In this document: piece after piece, positions 53,064-64,000 of the stretch
How positions within the stretch are numbered: position 1 is the first letter of the stretch
Layout: each line of letters opens with the position of its first letter
From: Linyphia triangularis
Lineage: Eukaryota; Arthropoda; Arachnida; Araneae; Linyphiidae
NCBI GenBank assembly: GCA_963978545.1
Contig: OZ021730.1
Span: 11,477,796 to 11,541,795 of the forward strand
Length of the DNA stretch: 64,000 nt
Direction: 5' to 3'
Position numbers and translations under genes: made by a program
The notes under the pieces: generated by a model
Databases searched by the model: none
What the model was told of the DNA's origin: nothing
Seen by the model: only the letters and a program-made list of their open reading frames with translations

Positions 53064-53600
53064 AAAATGTTTAAAAGTAACTTGTACTTTTAAACCTCGG
53101 AGACCTCGAGCTCTCAGAAAAATATTTCGGAAAAAAAAAATTTCTATAAAAAAAAAAAAAAAAGTTTAAAAGTAACTTGTACTTTTAAACCTCGGAGACC
53201 TCGAGCTCTCAGAAAAATATTTCGGAAAAAATTTTTTTTCTGAAAAAAAATATATATATATATATATATATTTTTTTTCAGAAAAAAAAAATTTCCGAAA
53301 TTTTTTTCTGAGAGCTCAAGGTCTCCGAGGTTTAAAAGTACAAGGTTTTTTTTTTTTTTTTTTTTTTTTCAGAAATTTTTTTTTTCGAAATATTTTTCTG
53401 AGAGCTCGAGGTCTCCGAGGTTTAAAAGTACAAGTTACTTTTAAACTTTTTTTTTTTTTTTTTTTTTTCAGAAAAAAAATTTTTCCGAAATATTTTTCTG
53501 AGAGCTCGAGGTCTCCGAGTTTTTTTTTTTTTTTTTTTTTTTTTCAGAAACTTTTTTTTGAGAGCTCGAGGTCTCCGAGATTTAAAAGTACAAGTAAAAG
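53064..53600. repeat. Palindromic element P7, largest copy
   Basis: Two left arms (53067-53120, 53163-53215) then about four right arms in inverse order (about 53310-53343, 53400-53445, 53500-53520, 53560-53595) around A/T runs and a short (TA)n. Each arm contains AGTAACTTGTACTTTTAAAC and GGAGACCTCGAGCTCTC. Confidence 0.87.
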
Positions 53601-54005
53601 TGTTGCCACTGCACAAAACTTTTATAGAAAACAAATTATGACGTCATTCCCACTGTGACGTCATACACAAACAGCTTATAACTAAACCGAAACTAAAACA
53701 CCAGCAGGAGGGAAACATCTCCATTCCACTTCCGGTGACGTCATTATCCTTCATTCCATCCCGCATCCCGCCCTGGCCCAGGACTGTCGTTCTCTAACTG
53801 CCCCGCCTTAAAAGTAAACCGAAAATGAAAAGTGTTGCCACTGCTCAAAACTTTAATATAAAGTAAATTATGACGTCATACCTACTGTGACGTCATACAC
53901 AAACAGCTTATAACGAAACCGATATTAAAACAGCAGCAGAAGGGAAACAACTCCACTTCCGGTCACATGACACCCGGTGATGTCACTTTCCGTGACGTCA
54001 TATCC
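53593..54005 (+). promoter_or_regulatory. CRE/ETS-rich blocks 2 and 3 (direct repeats)
   Basis: Two copies (about 53593-53750 and 53826-54003), each with a GTTGCCACTGC start, paired TGACGTCA, ACAGCTTATAAC, AGCAG and CACTTCCGG. Octamers at 53639, 53656, 53736, 53871, 53888, 53993. Homologous in inverse to 29390-29680. Confidence 0.7.
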
Positions 54006-54230
54006 GGTCACGCCCAGTGGCGTCATCGTCCCATCCCTCCTTATGGGGCAGGAGCCCTATTTTCTAATCGTCTGTCCGATAAACGGTTCGATTATTATTA
54101 TAATGTTCCATATATTTGCTGTATTTCAACGCTCTACTCATGCGCGGTGTCACGTTCATGTGTTTTACTTTTTCTTACAAACCAGCAGAACGGGACACGC
54201 AGCTAATAAAATTACAATTCCATTATTGAA

Positions 54231-54437
54231 TATGTGGTCAATACGCATTAAGCGCAAGGCAACTCTTCCAATGGATTCTTTTTATGGATTCACGGTAGCG
54301 CGTTGTTTACAGTCTACTATGACAACGTATCTGTCAACAAAGAAAAAACACAAGTTTTTTGCTAAATATGCATCATTTTTATGCAGTTTTATTAAACGAA
54401 CTAATAGTACAATACAACAGGTTCATACACAGTAATA
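54231..54437 (+). CDS. Possible 68-codon basic protein
   Basis: ATG 54231 (MWSIRIKRKATLPMDSFYGF) to a TAA just before LINE E. Basic, helical, not recognised. The frame is open upstream without a better Met. It ends at the LINE E insertion, so it could be truncated. Confidence 0.3.
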
Positions 54438-55052
54438 CCCCTCGGGGGCTCACATCTTGTAAGTACGGGCCTGGCAAACCCGAGGTACCCTAGCTGGGCC
54501 TAACATTTTCTTTTCTTTCCTTTTTTGTTAGGCCCTACCGTATGTACTGTTTTGTTTCTTCATTTGATTTCCATGTATTGCCATACGCTATTCGTTTTGT
54601 TCTTTCAGTTACATTTCTGGGTTTAATTATGATCTTAATATTTCTGTGTTTAATTATCTTACTTATATTTATGGGTTTAGTTTATATTACTTGTTTTGTA
54701 TTTATTTATGTTTTTTTGTTGGATTATACCAACCCACGTGTTTGCCGTGCGTGGCGTCCCGTAAGAGGAAGAATGGGATCCTGGGGTTACCTTGCGTAGG
54801 GCTCACATGGTTGGGTCCTCGCATGCGTGCCCTTTGGCCCAGGATTCACTGTAGACGGGTGGCAGGAGGTAGCCCCCTTCTGTCAATCGGCTGGTAGTGC
54901 AAATTCCATCTTCACTGCCTAGGGTTAGCATTGCGGTTAGGGTTGCCCTGCGGATCAACAACTCGAAGCCGTAATGCTATATCTCGATGCTATCCCTGAG
55001 ACGCCAAGGGTCTCCCCTTGTTGGGCTCTGTGATGGGTGGGGACGCATCGAG

Positions 55053-56443
55053 ATGAACATCATATCTCTAATTATGGAATACTTACCTTCTAAAGGCACG
55101 GGTGAAGCCTTAATTCACCCACAAACTACCAACCCCAGCTCTACATCCAAACGTCCATCAGATCCACTTGCCTCAAATGAAACAAAAAAACTGTCCATTA
55201 CTTTACCTGCGTTCTACATCATACAATCACCTGATCCTGCTTTTAAAACAAAATCACCGTTCTATATACAGAAGGCTATCCAAGGTGCCATAGGAGAACC
55301 TAAATCCATAAAACGACTGCGTTCAGGGGACTTGCTCATTGAAGCTGCTAATCCCCTGCAATCTCAATCCCTCAATAGACTTAAAATGCTTGCTACTTTC
55401 AATATTACATCAATGCCTCACAAAACCCTAAACAATAGCCAAGTAGTGATTTCCGAACCAGACCTCCAGAATGTAGATGAGGACGAGCTCGTCTCTGAAC
55501 TTTCGAGTCAGGGCGTGGTTCGTGCTCATCGCATCACAATAAAACGTAACAATGAAATAATAAAAACTAAACATGTCATACTTACATTCAATACTCCTCT
55601 CCTACCACCTAATATCAAAGCCGGATATCTGAACTGCCCCGTCCGCCTATATATCCCGAATCCGTTGCGCTGTTTTAAGTGTCAACGGTTCGGTCATTCT
55701 AAGAACACCTGTAATAGGCCGGACACATGTGCCAAATGTGGAATTGCAGACCATGCTGATCGGGATTGCAGCGCAGATCCCCATTGCATCAATTGCGATG
55801 GCGATCATCCTGCGTTTTCTCGATCATGCCCCGAATGGCTGCGTGAAAAAAAAATCCAGGAAATTAAATCCACAAGCCGTGTGTCCTACGCTGAGGCAAG
55901 GGCCCAGGTCCCGAAACTACCATCTAAAACGGGCCAAAAAACCTACTCAGCTGCAGTTCAGCCGAAATCTGTAACTAACATCAGTATCCAGACCAATCTC
56001 TCATATCCTTGCCAACTCCAAACATCTAGTACATCGAAATCCAATAGTCCAATCACAACCAACCCTAAAACTGTAACAACTGCAATCCAAACTAAACTAG
56101 TCTGTATAAAATCTGCTAAAACTCAACAAAATGTATCCCCTCCCACTGCAGTAGCTAAACCAATTACAAAATCCGTAACCAAACCAGGAGATGCCCTTAA
56201 ACATAAGGTTCTCTCCAAAAACAAAAACAAAAACCTAAACTTGAAAACAACCAATTACCCTTGCCACAGAAAACTAAAAAAGCAAAACCAAATAATACTA
56301 ACTCAGATTTATCATCGGAAGAAGATGCCATTTCTGGTTTATCTTCCGGTGAGATGGATGTAGAAGCTGGGTTGGAGACTCCTTTTAATCTCCAACCTAG
56401 GAGCAAGTCGAAAGAAAGGGGGACTGATATTAATAAATCTTAA
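55053..56443 (+). pseudogene. LINE E ORF1, frameshifted near its end
   Basis: From ATG 55053. Knuckles CFKCQRFGHSKNTC, CAKCGIADHADRDC and CINCDGDHPAFSRSC follow the PRE_C2HC-type region. A shift near 56260 moves the last 60 codons (SSEEDAISGLSSGEMDVEAG) to another frame ending at 56443. Confidence 0.88.
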
Positions 56444-56451
56444 AATTCAGT

Positions 56452-59331
56452 CTCCTTTCTTGGAATTGTCGCGGTTTCCACCACAATTCGGTTGACATCA
56501 AACATTTAGTTGATGAACATAAACCTGTTTGTATCTGTTTGCAAGAGACGCTCTTGAAGCCTTTTCAGAGCTCTCTTGTTAGAGGATATAGTCCTCTCCG
56601 GAAGGACTATGTCAGCGGCGACAGAGCTAGCGGTGGTGTCGCTATATTTACATCAAATAGCAATCCATCAACACCGCTGACGCTCTCGACCAACCTTCAA
56701 GCTGTTGCTGTCAGAGTCGCCATACCCCATCAATTAATTACTGTGTGTTCCGTTTACCTCCCCCCTAATCTAAATATCAGACAAACAGATTTAAACAGGC
56801 TTTGTGGCCAGCTTCCGCCCCCTTTTATTATAATCGGGGACTTTAATGGCCACAATCCTCTTTGGGGTAGCCCAGATATCAACAATCGTGGAAGACAAAT
56901 CCAGAAATTAATATCAGACCAACATCTCTGTATTTTTAATAATGGGCAAAATACATACTTCCACGCCCCATCGAGGACTTTCCACGCCATCGATCTCGCC
57001 CTGTGTTCACCATCTCTTTTCTCTGATTGGACGCTTTTTGTGGAAAATGATCCTTTTCATAGTGATCATTTTCCAATAATCCTTAACTATCTAAGAGGTG
57101 CATCTACTCCTGTAATCCGCCAACCCCGATATATCATCGAAAGGGCGGATTGGGATATGTTTTCTTCAGTCGTTTCTCTTTCTGACGAGATGGAGGACCA
57201 GGACGACATTGATGTAGCTGTGCAATCGGTCACCAACGCCATTATTGAAGCTGCTCACCTTTCTATACCTGTATCATCAACAAAGCTACCGAAACAATCT
57301 AAACCGTGGTGGAACCAAAACTGCAGACTTGCCCATAAAAAACAAAAAAAGTTGTGGTGTATTTTTCGTAGATGCCCCACTACGACAAATCTAATCAATT
57401 TTAAGCGGGCACGGGCCGAAGCGCGTCAGATTCGCCGCCGAAGCCAGAGGGATTCTTGGAGGAAATATGTTAGCAGCATAACTTCCTCGACGTCTTCCAG
57501 GAGGGTCTGGAACAAGGTCAATAAGATCAAGAGCCGCTATCCCAATTACTCTATCTCCATCTTAAAGAACCATCGGGGAGTTGTTTCAGACCCTAAGGAT
57601 ATTGCTGATACTCTTGGAGATGCATTCGCCAAGGTTTCAAGCAATTCCAATTATAAACAGCCGTTCGCATCATATAAGCTTCGAGCTGAGAGAACAAAGT
57701 TGAATTTCGCTTCTGCTTCTTCAGAAGATTATAACTCTGAATTTACTTTGGCTGAGTTGATGCAAGCATTATCTGGTTCCAACAATTCTGCTGTTGGGCC
57801 AGATGATATACATTACTCCATGCTTAAACATCTCCAGCCATTCCAGCTCAAGCTTATATTGAAATTGTTTAATCGTATTTGGCAAGAGAATACATTTCCA
57901 TCCAACTGGCAACGTGCTGTAACAATACCAATTGTAAAACCTGGTAAAGACCCCAAGAATCCCTCAAATTATCGCCCAATTGCATTAACTAGTTGTTTTT
58001 GTAAACTCCTGGAGAAACTAGTTAATGCACGTCTTCTTTTTTATCTCGAATATAATAATAGTCTGTCTCGGTTCCAGAGTGGCTTTCGTCGCGGACGAAG
58101 CACTATTGACAACTTGCTCCTCCTCGAAACATCAATTCGGGAGGCCTTTGTCAAGCGGAACCATTTGGTATCGGTATTCTTTGACATGGAGAAGGCATAT
58201 GACCGTACTTGGAGATATAGTATACTCAAAGACCTACATGATCTAGGTCTGCGAGGAAATTTACCTACATTTATTGAGAACTTTTTAAAACGAAGAATCT
58301 TTCAAGTACGAGTTAACTCGATCTTATCTGACGAGTACATACAAGAACAAGGTGTCCCCCAGGGAAGTGTGTTGAGTTGCGCACTGTTTATCGTCAAAGT
58401 CAATAGCCTTTTAACCTGTCTACCACCATCAGTGTCAGGGACGTTGTTTGTTGACGATTTTCAGATCTCATGCGCCTCAACGAATATGTCACTCATAGAG
58501 AGACAGCTTCAGCTGGCTATCAGGAGAATCACAGACTGGGCTAATCGGAACGGGTTTACGTTTTCAGCTGAAAAAACCGTTGCCATGCACTTCTGCAGGA
58601 AACGTGAGCTTCACAATGACCCAGAATTTTTTTTAAATGGTGTCCAAATACCCATTGTTTCCGAGACCTAATTTCTCGGAATAATTTTTGATTCTAAGCT
58701 CACTTTCCTGCCACATATTAAACATCTTAAATTGAAGTGCTTTAAAGTCTTGAATCTCCTGAAAGTTCTCTCTAAAATTTCTGGGGAGCTGACACTACCT
58801 CCATGTTAAAGATATACCAATGTCTGGTCCGTTCCATACTTGACTATGGCTCGGTGGTGTACGGATCAGCCAGAAAATCGGCGTTAATGCTCCTGGATCC
58901 TATTCACCATTCAGGTCTCAGGATCGCATCAGGAGCATTTAGTACATCACCGGTGCAAAGTTTATATGTGCTTTGTCTGGAAGCCTCTCTGGGGCTGAGA
59001 CGGGATAAGCTTTGTTTAAAGTTATATTTTAAAATCAAAAGTCATCCATCACATCCCTTTTTAGACCATATTTTTAACCCTTCACATCAACGACTTTTTA
59101 ACGCGCGTCCATCATGCATTCCATCATTTGCATTAAGAATTCGCTCTATCCTTTCATCTCATAACATCGATGATTTTAGGGTCCGCCCCATTTCATTCTC
59201 CATTCCACCCTGGCATCACCATCAAATCATCGTTCTTAATATTTTTAGCAATTTTAAGAAAACCTATACACCAGACATTATTTTTTCAAACTTATTTTAC
59301 TATCATAGAAATACTTTTTCCAATTTTAAGG
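56452..59331 (+). pseudogene. LINE E ORF2, nonsense and frameshift
   Basis: Open from CTC 56452 (no ATG at the aligned start) through the endonuclease (SDHFPI) and RT (GFRRGRSTIDN, FVDDFQISC) to TAA at 58669-58671, where B reads AAA. A one-base loss near 58780 shifts the frame again. The frame then runs to 59331, ending just before the RNase H active site. Confidence 0.88.
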
Positions 59332-59965
59332 CCCCCTCAGGGGGTTTACTTTCTATAAGTAAATACGGGCTTCACAACCCCGGGGCGCCTCAGTGATCTA
59401 TCCCTCCTTCTGTTTTATCTTCTCGTTTTGTTTTTGTATTTATCGTTTGACTTCTTTCTTCCCTCGTTGTGGTTGCCTCTTCAGAGGTGAGGGCTCCCCT
59501 TGAGAAGCTTTGTGCCGCTCTGTTGCTATCAGCTTCTCTTGGGGATTATATCACCCACGTGTTTGCCGTGCGTGGAGACCCGTGTCTCTGGAAAGGGGGA
59601 TCCTGGTAGTTGAGGGGCGACATTCTGTCCCAATACACTACTTTGGCCCTTGCTTCAGATAAACGGGAGGTGCACATTGGTCCCGTGTGTATCAATCGGC
59701 TGGTCGTCCGACTTCGTCGGCGGCTAGGGATCAAGCTTCCGGCTCGTCTGCTGGGAATCTCGTTAAGGGTGGAGACTTCTACAGGGACGAGTCGGTCGCG
59801 TATAGGCACTGGATAACCTGTTAGTGACATACCGTGCGTAACTGTTTAGTTGCGATTTTCTTTTCTTTCATTATTTTAGTTGCTGGCCGGTATGCACTAA
59901 CCCCGAGATCGCGGACTCCACGGTGGGTGGGACTCTAGTGCCCGAATAAAAATAAACTAAAACCA

Positions 59966-61327
59966 ATGGAATCTTTATCTCTTTCTTCAGGCCCGACGGG
60001 AGGCCCTAATCCCCAATATCAACTTACATCTACAAAGCGTGCAATAGAGGTCGACAATATTGCTATAAAAAAACAAGCTTCTCTACTAAATGAACCATCT
60101 TTTCTAATCGTACAATCCGAATCCGGAGAATTGGGTAAAATATCCCCTTTTTTCATACAGAAGGGGATAAAAGGTATCTGTGGAAACGAGCCTAAAAACA
60201 TTAAAAAACTAAGATCGGGTGACTTTCTTGTTGAAACAAAGGACTCCAAACAATCACAATATTTACTTTCAGCATCTGCAATGGGAAATATTAAAATAAC
60301 CGTAACCCCACACAAAGGTCTCAATTCATCCCAAGGCGTCATTTCGGAATCGGATCTTCAACATGTTGAAGATTCCGAAATCCTAAAAGAACTCTCTCCC
60401 CAAGGGGTTACAAATGTTCGCCGAATCACCATCAAGAGGGATGACAAAATACTAAACACCAAGCATTTAATATTAACGTTTAACTCCTCCAAACTACCTA
60501 ACAAAATCACAGCTGGTTACTTGAGTTGTCCTGTAAGACCATATATTCCCAACCCATTGCGATGCTTTAATTGCCAAAAGTTCTGGCATTCAAAACATAC
60601 ATGCAGAAGTAAAGTAGAAGTTTGCGCAGTGTGTGGCAGCACTGAACATAAAAGCGAAGGCTGCCAAGCTGAGCCCACCTGCGTAAACTGCACTGGAGAT
60701 CATCCATCTTTCTCCAGGAAATGCCCTACATACAATAAAGAAAAAAGAATCCAAGAAATAAAAACTCACAATAGCATCTCATACCCCGAAGCCCGAACTA
60801 TTTATGAAACCACAATAGAAAATTCTATGGCCAAAACAATAGCCAAAGCAATTGCCTCCAAATCAACACAAGTAAAATCAATAGCCACACAAACAGATAT
60901 TAATGTACCTAATTCTCAAATGTCACCCGAACAACTGCTTAAATGCTTTTCCCCGCTCGTCAAACACAGTACCTCTGCATCTCAGACGATCCCAATTCCC
61001 GGAAATGCGAAATCCAATAAAAATCTCCCCAAAACTACTGTAAAACCTCTAAAAAACAAAAAGCAATCTGAAACTAAACAAACCAGTAAACCCGGAGAAG
61101 CGCTAAAAACCAAAATACAATCAAAAATCCAGTCAAATAAACAACAAAAAGTAAAAACAAAGAAAGACAAATTTGAATCATCAGAAACATCCACTGATGA
61201 TGATACTGATGTCATCTCGGGTCTGGAGCCAGGTGACATGGAGGTCGACCCAGGCCTCGAGACCCCTGCTCTTCTTCATCCGAGGAGCAAGTCACTAGAC
61301 CGGCGGATCGGCAATTCTTCCAAGTAA
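59966..61327 (+). CDS. LINE F ORF1, Gag-like protein
   Basis: 453 residues from ATG 59966 (MESLSLSSGPTGG), close to LINE B. Knuckles CFNCQKFWHSKHTC (Trp replaces the usual Gly before His), CAVCGSTEHKSEGC and CVNCTGDHPSFSRKC. Intact, ends nine bases before the ORF2 ATG at 61336. Confidence 0.92.
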   Translation: MESLSLSSGPTGGPNPQYQLTSTKRAIEVDNIAIKKQASLLNEPSFLIVQSESGELGKISPFFIQKGIKGICGNEPKNIKKLRSGDFLVETKDSKQSQYLLSASAMGNIKITVTPHKGLNSSQGVISESDLQHVEDSEILKELSPQGVTNVRRITIKRDDKILNTKHLILTFNSSKLPNKITAGYLSCPVRPYIPNPLRCFNCQKFWHSKHTCRSKVEVCAVCGSTEHKSEGCQAEPTCVNCTGDHPSFSRKCPTYNKEKRIQEIKTHNSISYPEARTIYETTIENSMAKTIAKAIASKSTQVKSIATQTDINVPNSQMSPEQLLKCFSPLVKHSTSASQTIPIPGNAKSNKNLPKTTVKPLKNKKQSETKQTSKPGEALKTKIQSKIQSNKQQKVKTKKDKFESSETSTDDDTDVISGLEPGDMEVDPGLETPALLHPRSKSLDRRIGNSSK

Positions 61328-61335
61328 CATTCAAT

Positions 61336-64000
61336 ATGTTATCTTGGAATTGTCGCGGTTTCCACCACAATTCGGTAGATATAAAACATCTCGTAGATTT
61401 ACACAAACCTGTCTGTTTCTGTTTGCAAGAGACCCTCTTGAAGCCTTTTCAGAGCTCTCTTGTTAGGGGGTATAGTCCTCTACGTAAGGACTACCTCAAC
61501 GGCGATAGAGCTAGCGGTGGTGTTGCTATATTTACATCCAATAGCAGTCCATCCACCCCGCTATCGCTCACGACCACCTTACAAGCTGTTGCCGTTAGAG
61601 TCGCTGTAAAAAATAAATTAGTAACAGTTTGCTCAATCTATCTCCCCCCTAATCGTAACATCCGACAATCAGAATTAGACAGGCTTTGTGACCAGCTTCC
61701 ACCCCCTATTATTTTAATGGGGGATTTCAATGGTCACAGTCCTCTTTGGGGTAGCCCAGACATAAATCAACGTGGAAGACAAGTTGAAAAGTTATTAGAC
61801 GACTATAATCTTTGTGTCCTCAATAACGGGCAACCAACACATTTCCACACCCCATCGAGGACATTTCACGTCGTCGATCTTACCTTGTGTTCACCATCTC
61901 TCCTACATCTATGGTCTTTTCATGTCGGACGGGATCCTTACCATAGTGATCATTTCCCTATCCGACTGGAGATGTTAGGAGTCGATGCTGTTCCCTCTGT
62001 TCGTATACCTCGTTTCAAAATAGAATCAGCGTATTGGGAACAGTTTTCTTCCCTCGTCCACTTCTATGACGAGATGGTGAACCAAGATGACATCGATGAA
62101 GCTGTTAATTCTATCACCCATGCCATCTTGGAAGCTGCTCGTTCATCCATACCTATGACATCTACCAAGCTACCGAAAACTCCCAAACCGTGGTGGAATA
62201 ACGACTGTAAAATTGCCCACAAAAAGCAAAGGAAGGCTTGGGGTATCTTTCGCCGATACCCCACTGAAGCCAACCTCATAGCTTTTAAATGTGCTCGAGC
62301 TGAAGCTCGTAGGATCCGCCGGCGTAGCCAGAAGGACTCTTGGATGCGTTATGTCAGCACTATAACATCGAATACCTCTTCTAAAAGGGTCTGGAACAAG
62401 ATTAATAAAATCAAGGGCCAATATCCTAGACACTCTACTTCTATCTTAGAGACTAATCTAGGAATAGTTTCAGATCCTAAAGGTATTGCTGACACTCTGG
62501 CTGATTCCTTTGCTAAAATATCTAGCAATTCGAATTACCAAGAGCCGTTTGCCTCTATTAAACGCAAAGCTGAGAAAACTAAATTGAATTTCACATCTAC
62601 CGCGTTGGAAAACTATAATGCTGATTTTACCATGGCCGAGCTGATGCGAGCTCTTTCCAACACTCGAGGCTCGGCTGTTGGTTACGACGAAATTCATTAT
62701 AATATGCTTAAACATCTCCAGCCTTTCCAACTGAAGTTTATTCTCAAGCTGTACAATAGGATCTGGCGGGAAAATAAATTTCCGTCAGCATGGCAACGTG
62801 CTCTTGTGATTCCAATTGTCAAGCCAGGTAAAGACCCTAAGAGTCCTTCCAACTATAGGCCTATAGCATTGACTAGTTGCATGTGCAAATTACTTGAAAA
62901 ATTAGTCAACGCTCGCCTCCTTTTTTATTTGGAAAATAACAATTGTCTCTCTCGGTTTCAAAGTGGTTTCCGTCGTGAACGAAGTACACTTGACAACCTG
63001 CTCCTCCTTGAAACATCTATTCGGGAGGCATTTGTCAAGCGGAACCATTTGGTGTCTGTATTTTTCGACATGGAGAAAGCCTATGACCGTACTTGGAGAT
63101 ATGGTATCCTCAGAGATCTACATAATTTAGGTCTCAGAGGAAATTTACCACTCTTTATTGAGAATTTCCTTTCTCGGAGAGTCTTCCAAGTACGCGTCAA
63201 CTCTATCTTATCGGATGAGTTCATTCAGGAGCAAGGCGTTCCCCAGGGAAGTGTATTGAGCTGCGCACTGTTTATTGTCAAAGTTAACGACATTATGACC
63301 TGCCTACCACCTGCAGTGTCTGGTTCGCTTTTCGTCGACAACTTCCAGATAACGTGCGCCTCAATAAATGTCTCTTATTGAAAGACAGGTTCAAATTGCC
63401 ATCAGAAGGATTTCGGACTGGGCTAATCAGAATGGCTTTGCATTCAATGCACAAAAGACCGTGGCCATGCACTTCTGCAGGAAACGTGAGCTTCTTAACG
63501 ACCCTGAGCTTTTTATAAATGGGGCTCAGATCCCTATTGTATCAGAAACGAAGTTTCTTGGGGTCATTTTCGATCCGAAGCTCACGTTCCTGCCTCATAT
63601 AAAACATCTGAGACTAAAGTGCACTAAAGCTCTGAACCTTCTGAAAGTGCTGTCTAACACTTCCTGGGGTGCTGATACCACCTCCATGTTACGGATATAC
63701 AGATGCCTTGTTCGTTCCAAACTTGATTATGGTTCTGTGGTGTACGGATCCGCCAGAAAATCGGTGTTGATGCTCCTTGACCCTGTCCACCACCAAGGTG
63801 TCAGAATCGCATCTGGAGCCTTCCGTACATCACCAATTCCAAGTGTACTTAATATATGTTTGGAGCAACCTTTGAAACTGAGACGAGACAAGCTGTGTTT
63901 AAAATTTTATTTTAAAATTAAAAGTCACCCACATCATCCTCTCTCTCATAATATTTATAATCCATCTCATACGAGACTTTTTAACTCACGCCCATCTTGC
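61336..64000 (+). pseudogene. LINE F ORF2, RT active-site change and frameshift, partial
   Basis: From ATG 61336, endonuclease SWNCRGF, GDFNGHS, SDHFPI; RT FFDMEKAYDRTWRYGIL, GVPQGSVLS. At 63330-63341 the catalytic FVDD reads FVDN, losing an Asp that holds the metal. A base loss near 63368 (AATGTC against AACATGTC in B) then stops this frame at 63381. The downstream frame is readable to the window end. Confidence 0.9.

Larger units (their letters stand above)
54438..59331 (+). mobile_element. LINE E, family 2, cut by LINE F
   Basis: Starts CCCCTCGGGGGCTCAC like LINE B. ORF1 is frameshifted, ORF2 has a nonsense codon and a frameshift. The RNase H domain is cut at 59331 where LINE F begins; the rest of E would lie past the window. 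Confidence 0.88.
59332..64000 (+). mobile_element. LINE F, chimeric: family-1 5' UTR, family-2 ORFs; partial
   Basis: 5' end CCCCCTCAGGGGG and 5' UTR match LINE D up to about 59947 (GGGACTCTAGTGCCCGAAT). After that it is family 2. The family-1 ORF1 ATG is ACG here (59920-59922), so translation begins at 59966. The 3' end is off the window. Confidence 0.92.

Overview
This is eukaryotic, AT-rich, repeat-dense DNA. The Ty3/Gypsy gag on the minus strand, as I know the family, resembles tick and spider elements. Three kinds of retroelement sit nested in one another: non-LTR LINEs, tRNA-derived SINEs and LTR elements. Together they suggest an arthropod, most likely a chelicerate such as a spider. 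No spliced host gene is recognisable. The species is inference.

Two layers can be separated. The older layer is a scattered set of compact, intronless ORFs, mostly on the minus strand, many with a TATA box 30-90 bp before the ATG. They encode three RING-H2 proteins (127-6628 interrupted, 8207-7656, 40585-40085), two related zinc-binding coiled-coil proteins (25878-25328 broken, 51491-50931), a repeat-bearing coiled-coil protein (26948-25980), a C2H2 protein (31842-30707, frameshifted), an ALKBH2-like fragment (27457-27884, broken), a protein with a faint Bro-N-like start (52971-52165), and several I do not recognise. Between them lie large AT-centred palindromes sharing one arm sequence, short near-perfect hairpins, and enhancer-like blocks packed with TGACGTCA and ACTTCCGG. 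This looks like a decaying endogenous large DNA virus or a virus-derived gene island. That is my main hypothesis, and it is not proven by any hallmark replication or capsid gene.

The younger layer is mobile DNA that splits the older genes. LINE A (556-6431) splits the first RING gene. A minus-strand Gypsy element (10022-24054) splits a Cys/His-rich gene and itself carries LINE B (in its left LTR) and LINE C (in gag). An apparently intact plus-strand Gypsy with identical LTRs lies at 31951-36730. LINE D (43634-49302) splits another gene. LINE E (54438-59331) is cut by LINE F, which runs off the window. A SINE sits inside the LINE A reverse transcriptase.

The LINEs fall into two families. Family 1 (A, C, D) has coupled TAATG ORF1/ORF2 junctions; family 2 (B, E, F) does not. 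LINE F is a chimera with a family-1 5' UTR and a family-2 body. Insertion order can be read from target-site duplications: old genes first, then the minus-strand Gypsy, then LINEs B and C; F is later than E.
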